Below, one piece after another: positions 10,786-14,958 of a stretch of DNA of 14,958 nucleotides. Positions within the stretch are counted from its first letter, which is position 1; the number at the start of each line of letters is the position of its first letter. Under the pieces are notes generated by a model. It saw nothing but the letters and a program-made list of their open reading frames with translations, had not been told where the DNA came from and did not search any database. The stretch spans positions 1 through 14,958 of the forward strand of contig JAFWHP010000056.1 of the NCBI GenBank assembly GCA_017515125.1, written 5' to 3'. The position numbers and the translations under genes are program-made. The stretch is from Candidatus Saccharimonadota bacterium. GTDB lineage: Bacteria > Patescibacteriota > Saccharimonadia > Saccharimonadales > Saccharimonadaceae.

Positions 10786-10857
10786 ATATATAGTGAATGC
10801 CAAACACTATATATAGCGTAGCATACTATATCTAGTACGCTATATATAGCGTTTTTC
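10786..10857. terminator. Overlapping AT-rich hairpins between convergent genes
   Basis: A 14-base perfect inverted repeat, CTATATATAGCGTA (10807-10820) with TACGCTATATATAG (10836-10849), is followed by CG and five T, a credible plus-strand terminator for queA-tgt. A second repeat, ATATATAGTG (10786-10795) with CACTATATAT (10805-10814), shares the left arm, so the two hairpins exclude each other. Read on the minus strand the block could terminate cysS, with GTGTTTGG and GTCGTTTTAAG following. The stems are nearly all A/T. Confidence 0.7.
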
Positions 10858-10875
10858 GCCAAAAAATCCTCACTA

Positions 10876-12216
10876 TTATATATATTGCCAAACCGGCCCG
10901 TTGGCGGTATCCAGTATTGAAATTCCCCGTTCCGCCAGCAAATCTCGCAGCCTATCCGATTCTGCATAATCTTTTCGTTCGCGTGCCACCTGCCTTTCAA
11001 AGATAATGGCCCTCGTATCCTCATCTATGTCTGGCGAATCGGCTACCAGTCGCAACCCAAACAATTCGTCTACTTTTGCCCAGTCTTCCATGGAAAGCTC
11101 TGAATTGTCAATTATTGCAAAAGCCTCTGCAGAGTTTAGATTGTTGCTTACTGAACCAAGGATTATTTTAAAAACATCATGACTATCATTGGACGGCGAT
11201 TGATAAAGCATTGCAATTCGATTCCGCCAATTCAATCTTCGCTGTTTTGCTGCCTCTAAAGACTCGAACGTAAAATTACGCGTTCCCTGGTAATGTCCAG
11301 ACAGCACCCACATTTTGAAATCCATTGCCGAGAACCCACGCTCTGATAATTCGTCCAAAGTATATGTATTCCCGAGCGATTTTGAGATTTTCTCGCCATC
11401 AATGGTAATAAAATCACAGTGCAGCCATGTTGATGCCAAACTTGTCTTATATGCCGCATAGCACTCCGCGATTTCGTTTGTATGATGAACCGGTATATGA
11501 TCTATTCCGCCACAATGAATATCAATTGGCTCGCCGAGCTCCTTATGAATAATCGAACAGCACTCTAGATGCCATCCGGGGTATCCCGGCCTGCCTAAAT
11601 AGTCCCAACGCATAGCATGTTTCTCGCCGGGCTTGATGAATTTCCAAACAGCGAAATCCGAAACATTTCGTTTTTCTTCCGAAAATCCAACCCTTGCTCC
11701 CGCCTGCAGGCCTTCCAAATCCAACCTAGCAAAATCAGCATACCCCTCGAACTTGGCGGTATCAAAATACACTCCGTCCACTATCTCGTAAGTGAACCCA
11801 TTCGCGGTCATCAAATTCACCGCTTCTATATCTTCGGGAATATAATCAGTCGCTCGCGCCCAAACCTCTGGTTCCGCCAGCTCCAAATCGCTATAATCTT
11901 TTTTAAATAATCCGATATAGTCATCTGCGATTTCATATACACTCTTCCCTTCGCGCGCCGCCCCTTTCTCGAGTTTGTCTTCGCCGTCATCTCCGTCCGA
12001 AACTAGATGCCCGACGTCAGTTAGGTTAATCACGCGTCGCACCGAAAACCCTTCTGCTCTCAATGCTCTGACCAGCAAATCCCAATAAATATACGCTGTA
12101 AGATTTCCGATATGTGCTTTAGCGTATACTGTCGGGCCACAAGTGTAGATTTTTACAACCTCAGAAAAAGGCTTAAAATTCTCAACTTTTCGGCTCGCAG
12201 TATTAAAAAGCTTCAT
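10876..12216 (-). CDS. cysS: Cysteinyl-tRNA synthetase
   Basis: This class I synthetase charges tRNA-Cys with cysteine in the cytoplasm. HIGN (35-38) and KISKS (277-281) form the nucleotide-binding signature. Zinc and cysteine ligands are Cys26 in TCGPTVY, Cys220 in GWHLEC, His245 and Glu249 in VHHTNE (usual form HHENE). The C-terminus has the helical anticodon-binding region and ends in a DTANGPVWQYI segment matching the usual end of the family. The length of 446 is slightly shorter than the typical 460. The ATG follows the alpha/beta hydrolase stop (TAA, CA, ATG) with AGGA-like sequence upstream, so it is the second gene of a two-gene unit. Transcription ends in the hairpin block next to tgt. 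Confidence 0.97.
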   Translation of the reverse strand: MKLFNTASRKVENFKPFSEVVKIYTCGPTVYAKAHIGNLTAYIYWDLLVRALRAEGFSVRRVINLTDVGHLVSDGDDGEDKLEKGAAREGKSVYEIADDYIGLFKKDYSDLELAEPEVWARATDYIPEDIEAVNLMTANGFTYEIVDGVYFDTAKFEGYADFARLDLEGLQAGARVGFSEEKRNVSDFAVWKFIKPGEKHAMRWDYLGRPGYPGWHLECCSIIHKELGEPIDIHCGGIDHIPVHHTNEIAECYAAYKTSLASTWLHCDFITIDGEKISKSLGNTYTLDELSERGFSAMDFKMWVLSGHYQGTRNFTFESLEAAKQRRLNWRNRIAMLYQSPSNDSHDVFKIILGSVSNNLNSAEAFAIIDNSELSMEDWAKVDELFGLRLVADSPDIDEDTRAIIFERQVARERKDYAESDRLRDLLAERGISILDTANGPVWQYI

Positions 12217-12218
12217 TG

Positions 12219-12998
12219 TTACTCGTCCTTTTGTTCGTCGCTATTTGCGCTATCGGCGCTGTTCTCTCGAGCCTGCAATTCTTCCGCCGTCGCTTTGAAA
12301 GTTCCAAATATTTCCTCAAACTTATCGCTGCTCACTCCGTGTCTACCATGGACGGAAATCACCTTTATTTCTGGGTTATCATTCATGAGCTTCGGAATAT
12401 TCTGCGGCGCAATCAACCCATCTTCGTTGCCATAAATAATTGTTGTTGGAGTTTTGATATTGGCCAGCACATTGTAATTATTTCGATCCATTATAATATT
12501 CTGCATTGAATTTTTAAACGCTTTGTTCTCCAGAATATCTTTCTGACGAGCGCTTACTGACTTTTCAAATGCCTTCATGCCAGCAAGAAATAGCGGATTA
12601 TCAAAATCTTCCGGTAAATAAATTGGCGGCGAAACCAAAACTAGTTTCGACACCTCATCTGGATAGGTATTAGCATACCTAGTCACGATAAAAGTACCAA
12701 GAGAATGGCCGAGTAGCATTAATGGCGAATCTAAATCTAAATGCGAAACCGCATTATGCAAGGCCTCAATCTGCTCATCATAAGTATATTCTAGCGAATC
12801 GTCGCTTGGGGATTTGCCAGAACCTAACAAATCATAGGTTACAATTCGGTAATCGTTTAAATCTTCGCGCTCCTCCAGCACTTCGAGTAACGCATTATAA
12901 GTCGTCGAATCAGACGCAATGCCATGAATCATCACGATGGTTAATTTTGGTTTTTCCACTACTTTGCGGTCATATGCTTTATGTAATTCTATTTTCAT
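12219..12998 (-). CDS. Alpha/beta hydrolase
   Basis: This 259-residue soluble alpha/beta hydrolase has a full catalytic triad: Ser99 in GHSLG, Asp193 in YGNEDGLIAP and His220 in GRHGVS. The oxyanion strand is VMIHGIAS near residues 22-29. A cap of about 40 residues (about 128-175) follows the SPPIYLP stretch. The last 25 residues are acidic and low in complexity (Ala/Glu/Ser/Asp). An ATG 36 bases further up (13034) is in frame, but the sequence between contains a good -10 box. I therefore start at MKIELHKAYD, 6 bases after that box. It is co-transcribed with cysS two bases downstream. Esterase, lipase or haloperoxidase-like substrates are all possible. Confidence 0.9.
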   Translation of the reverse strand: MKIELHKAYDRKVVEKPKLTIVMIHGIASDSTTYNALLEVLEEREDLNDYRIVTYDLLGSGKSPSDDSLEYTYDEQIEALHNAVSHLDLDSPLMLLGHSLGTFIVTRYANTYPDEVSKLVLVSPPIYLPEDFDNPLFLAGMKAFEKSVSARQKDILENKAFKNSMQNIIMDRNNYNVLANIKTPTTIIYGNEDGLIAPQNIPKLMNDNPEIKVISVHGRHGVSSDKFEEIFGTFKATAEELQARENSADSANSDEQKDE

Positions 12999-13034
12999 AA
13001 AATAATGATAGCATATTTCCCCGCCAGTTTGCAA
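12999..13034 (-). promoter_or_regulatory. Promoter of the hydrolase-cysS unit, leaderless
   Basis: On the minus strand TTGCAA (13034-13029) is 18 bases before TATCAT (13010-13005), which is extended by TGC (13013-13011). Six bases (TATTTT) then lead to ATG at 12998, so transcription starts at the codon. The -35 lies inside a 10-base palindrome GTTTGCAAAC (13027-13036), a possible operator. Confidence 0.65.
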
Positions 13035-13069
13035 ACAAAAGCCAAATTCAGACCGTAGCCACCTTGATC

Positions 13070-14050
13070 TTAGTCCGTATTCGGAAAATCGGGTATTAGA
13101 CTTACCAAATCCTTCACAACTTCGTCATAGCTATAATCATACGTCCTAAACCCAGCAGCCAACGGATGCCCACCACCTCCGAAATACCCCGCAATCTTAT
13201 CGGCAATCGGCTCGCTAGAGTCGCAGCGTATCTTTCCTGTCAGTTTTCCATCAGGATAAGTCTTAATAGCAACGGCGACTTTGACGCCTTCCACTAGGCG
13301 CATCTCCTCGAGTATCAGCGCGTTTGGATTATATTCTTGCGAATATGCCTCTATGTCGTCCCAAGTAATATGTACGGTAGCCAAACTGCCGTCCAACCAG
13401 TATTCGATACGCTTTATCAAATCTGCTTTGAAATCCAGAATCCGCGGCGATTTTTTCATAAACTCGCGTCGCCTATCCTCCAATTCAGAAACATTAGCCC
13501 CTAATCTCGTCAAGTCCGCCGCTAAACTAAAAGTATCAGCACCAACAGAGGCGCTAGTCAGCCCCAGAGTATCTGAAAGCAACCCCTGAAATATCGCTTC
13601 CGCCGCCTGTCGATTGATTTCTATATTCTGGTCTTTGGCTATTTTATATATCAGATTCGTGCAGGAAGGCAGTATCTCGATAATACTCTCATGCGAGAAC
13701 TGTAGATTATCTTCCGTCTCATGATGGTCTAAAACTAAGACAGGCGTAGAGTATAACTTATTTCGAATCGCCGAATCATCTAGCAGTTTCGACAATAGTA
13801 TCTCGGCGGCAGTATCAACTATAATATAAGCCTCTGCTCTAAAGTCAAAATCATCAGTAACTCTAGCCCAATCCTCAAAATAATGTAAATAACTAGGAAT
13901 GTTAACTGGACAATAAAGCGTAACCGTTTTCCCGCTTAATAAATAGTCAAGCGAAATTGCGCTCCCCAAGGAGTCGCCGTCTGGATTTTCTGCCTGGATT
14001 ATGCAAATCCGCTCCTTCCCCTCTAAAAACTCTGAAAATTTATCATACAT
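13070..14050 (-). CDS. DHH/DHHA1 phosphoesterase (NrnA-like)
   Basis: The family cleaves nanoRNA or pAp, or relatives act on cyclic dinucleotides, with two manganese ions. Counting from the start I choose: motif I NPDGD (22-26, Asp24 and Asp26), motif II IIVDT (Asp79), motif III DHH (108-110), motif IV SDT (Asp160), and the C-terminal DHHA1 glycine block GGGGHPLAAG (291-300). Motif I normally begins with His (HxxPDxD); here the position is Ala20 (QAENPDGD), so one expected metal ligand is missing. An ATG at 14059 is in frame but lies inside the -10 TATAATG, so it cannot be on an mRNA made from that promoter. The Met at 14050 is 7 bases past the box, giving a 326-residue protein. Confidence 0.88.
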   Translation of the reverse strand: MYDKFSEFLEGKERICIIQAENPDGDSLGSAISLDYLLSGKTVTLYCPVNIPSYLHYFEDWARVTDDFDFRAEAYIIVDTAAEILLSKLLDDSAIRNKLYSTPVLVLDHHETEDNLQFSHESIIEILPSCTNLIYKIAKDQNIEINRQAAEAIFQGLLSDTLGLTSASVGADTFSLAADLTRLGANVSELEDRRREFMKKSPRILDFKADLIKRIEYWLDGSLATVHITWDDIEAYSQEYNPNALILEEMRLVEGVKVAVAIKTYPDGKLTGKIRCDSSEPIADKIAGYFGGGGHPLAAGFRTYDYSYDEVVKDLVSLIPDFPNTD

Positions 14051-14066
14051 ATCATTCATTATAGCA
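14051..14066 (-). promoter_or_regulatory. Extended -10 promoter of the DHH gene, leaderless
   Basis: TGCTATAAT on the minus strand (14066-14058) is a perfect extended -10. Seven bases separate it from the ATG at 14050. The upstream in-frame ATG (14059-14057) overlaps the box itself. Confidence 0.7.
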
Positions 14067-14112
14067 CATTAAATAGCGGCGCAGCATTGTTCGGACCACG
14101 AACGCCCTTATT

Positions 14113-14170
14113 GCATAATTCGTCATCATCGAGGAACGGATACGAATACTATCACGAATTAAAATTATGC
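14113..14170. repeat. Split inverted repeat between divergent promoters
   Basis: GCATAATTCGT (14113-14123) is the reverse complement of ACGAATT (14154-14160) plus ATTATGC (14164-14170), with a few extra A/T bases between the right-hand halves. It lies between the divergent DHH and HAD promoters and ends 6 bases before the HAD extended -10. It could be an operator or chance AT-rich symmetry. A smaller hairpin GTTCG/CGAAC lies at 14089-14103. Confidence 0.4.
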
Positions 14171-14176
14171 GTTATA

Positions 14177-14191
14177 TGTTATAATAAAAAT
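14177..14191 (+). promoter_or_regulatory. Extended -10 promoter of the HAD-pgsA unit, leaderless
   Basis: TGTTATAAT (14177-14185) is a perfect extended -10, followed by AAAAAT and the ATG at 14192. No ribosome-binding site can fit, and transcription should begin at the start codon. The -35 is poor, as extended -10 promoters allow. Confidence 0.7.
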
Positions 14192-14623
14192 ATGTCAGTT
14201 TTTCGCGCAGACAGAAAGTTCGAACGCTTCGAAGACGTTACCCCGAAAATCCTCAAGGATGAAAACGTCAAGTTACTTTTGTGCGATCTAGACAATACTT
14301 TACGACTCCATTCCGAGAAAGAGCCTGCCGACGAATTGCAAGATTGGGTAGAAAGTTGCAAAAAAGCCGGCGTCAAGATAGCAATTATTAGCAACAATGG
14401 CCGCAAGAAAATGATGCAAAAGTTCTGCGAGCCGATTCAAGTTGACTGCGTCTGGTGGGCCAAAAAGCCTATGAGCAAGAAATTGACCGAAGCTATGAAA
14501 ACTTATCAAATCCCGCAGAAATACACCGTCATGCTTGGCGATAAATGGTCTACCGACGTCCTAGCCGCAAAATTCGCCGGTATTCGTTCCTGGAAGGTAG
14601 AGCATCGAAGGAACATTGTATGA
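14192..14623 (+). CDS. YqeG/Gep4-like HAD phosphatase (subfamily IIIA)
   Basis: This 143-residue soluble HAD phosphatase has Asp32 and Asp34 in DLDNT as nucleophile and acid, Ser67 in ISNN as motif II, Lys92 in AKKPM as motif III, and Asp117 and Asp122 in GDKWSTD as motif IV. Overall it resembles Bacillus YqeG and, more distantly, yeast Gep4, a phosphatidylglycerophosphate phosphatase. It ends soon after motif IV and lacks the usual 20-30-residue C-terminal tail. The stop overlaps the start of a PgsA-like gene (ATGA), which supports a role dephosphorylating phosphatidylglycerophosphate; this is inference. An in-frame ATG at 14087 would add 35 residues unlike the family, upstream of the promoter. 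I start at MSVFRADRKF, 6 bases after the -10. Confidence 0.85.
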   Translation: MSVFRADRKFERFEDVTPKILKDENVKLLLCDLDNTLRLHSEKEPADELQDWVESCKKAGVKIAIISNNGRKKMMQKFCEPIQVDCVWWAKKPMSKKLTEAMKTYQIPQKYTVMLGDKWSTDVLAAKFAGIRSWKVEHRRNIV

Positions 14624-14958
14624 CGGGCAAAAACAGCCACGCGCGAGCGAGTGACGGACTTAGGAAGCAAGGCACCGCAAAGCTCTCAAAGGTAGAGGCC
14701 GCAGGAGAAAAAAATCCAGCAGAACCCGCTTCAAAAAAGGCAAGACCAGCTCAGGATATAGTAGGGTCCGCCCAGAATGGTATTTTGACCGGTCCGACCT
14801 ATTTAACGATTCTTCGCATGATTCTTTCAGTCGTATTTATGATTTTTGCTCTGCTCCCCTATCATTGGTCTAGTATTATTGCGCTGATTATCTTTATCGC
14901 AGCGGCGATTACCGATAAAATTGATGGCATTTGGGCTCGTAAGCACGACCTCGTGACC
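14620..14958 (+). CDS. CDP-alcohol phosphatidyltransferase, PgsA-like (3' end cut off by window)
   Basis: Only the first 113 residues lie in the window. The active-site start TDKIDGIWARKHD fits the CDP-alcohol phosphotransferase pattern (D-x2-D-G-x2-A-R), with Asp residues binding the metal. Before it lie LTILRMILSVVF and a second hydrophobic stretch, the usual first helices of phosphatidylglycerophosphate synthase. Normal PgsA starts only a few residues before LTILR. Here about 57 Ala/Lys/Gly/Pro-rich residues come first, encoded largely by the palindromic-type insert. ATGA couples it to the HAD phosphatase. A start inside the extension, closer to LTILR, cannot be excluded, but no Met lies between residue 1 and the first helix; a GTG or TTG would be needed (for example TTG of ILTGP). 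The exact CDP-alcohol acceptor is not proven. Confidence 0.85.
   Translation, partial: MTGKNSHARASDGLRKQGTAKLSKVEAAGEKNPAEPASKKARPAQDIVGSAQNGILTGPTYLTILRMILSVVFMIFALLPYHWSSIIALIIFIAAAITDKIDGIWARKHDLVT
14645..14777 (+). repeat. Decayed palindromic insert at the 5' end of the pgsA-like gene
   Basis: GCGAGTGACGGACTT (14647-14661) matches GCGGGTGACGGACCT of the tgt insert with two changes. CAGAACCCGC (14720-14729) matches CAGGACCCGC with one. The arms pair imperfectly (GCGAGT with ACCCGC, GGACTT with AAATCC). A further GGGTCCGCCCAGAA (14764-14777) resembles the right end in tgt (GACCCGCCCAGAA). The left half is read in a different frame than in tgt, the right half in the same frame. Confidence 0.6.

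Noticed and set aside
12999..13034. Upstream start of the alpha/beta hydrolase at 13034
   Set aside because: The extra 12 residues cover the -10 and reach the -35. MKIELHK is a normal family start.
14087..14191. Upstream extension of the HAD gene to an ATG at 14087
   Set aside because: The 35 added residues are unlike the family and the strong extended -10 lies inside this stretch, so it would be untranscribed leader from that promoter.

Overview
The window reads as a compact bacterial chromosome with standard-code genes, short intergenic gaps and moderate GC content. The gene set and sequence style suggest a Patescibacteria/CPR genome, most likely Candidatus Saccharibacteria: a very plain CysS, a queA-tgt pair without other queuosine genes nearby, an envelope operon with a LPG_synthase_TM-like protein and a DD-peptidase, a DHH phosphoesterase with an altered first motif, and a YqeG-like HAD next to a PgsA-like enzyme. 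This placement is inference from gene content (about 0.6). A low-GC Gram-positive is the main alternative. No rRNA, tRNA, CRISPR, integrase or transposase was seen.

Layout. Positions 1-135 form a long imperfect hairpin touching the window edge. From 186 to 8165 five genes run on the minus strand. AI-2E-family membrane protein, LPG_synthase_TM-like protein and a 694-residue fusion of a serine DD-carboxypeptidase with a VanY-type metallopeptidase form one tightly packed envelope operon. A heterodimeric ABC exporter pair follows, with its own promoter. From 8379 to 10741 queA and tgt run on the plus strand with overlapping ends. A nested AT-rich hairpin block separates them from the convergent minus-strand genes cysS, an alpha/beta hydrolase and a DHH phosphoesterase (10876-14050). 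The last block, plus strand from 14192, is a YqeG/Gep4-like HAD phosphatase overlapping a CDP-alcohol phosphatidyltransferase that runs off the end. These two could be consecutive steps of phosphatidylglycerol synthesis.

Two patterns cross gene boundaries. First, queA, tgt and the 5' end of the pgsA-like gene each carry an in-frame, GC-rich, palindromic insert absent from the normal protein families. The three share end motifs (GCGRGTG on the left, CAGRACCCRC on the right) but are read in different frames. This resembles the Rickettsia palindromic elements that insert inside coding genes, and it is the best candidate here for something undescribed. Second, nearly every gene that starts a transcription unit has a -10 box, usually an extended TGnTATAAT, only 6-8 bases before its start codon. 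Such mRNAs would be leaderless, while genes inside operons tend to use Shine-Dalgarno-like sites or overlapping starts. This pattern corrects two start codons (14050 and 12998) and supports a third (14192).
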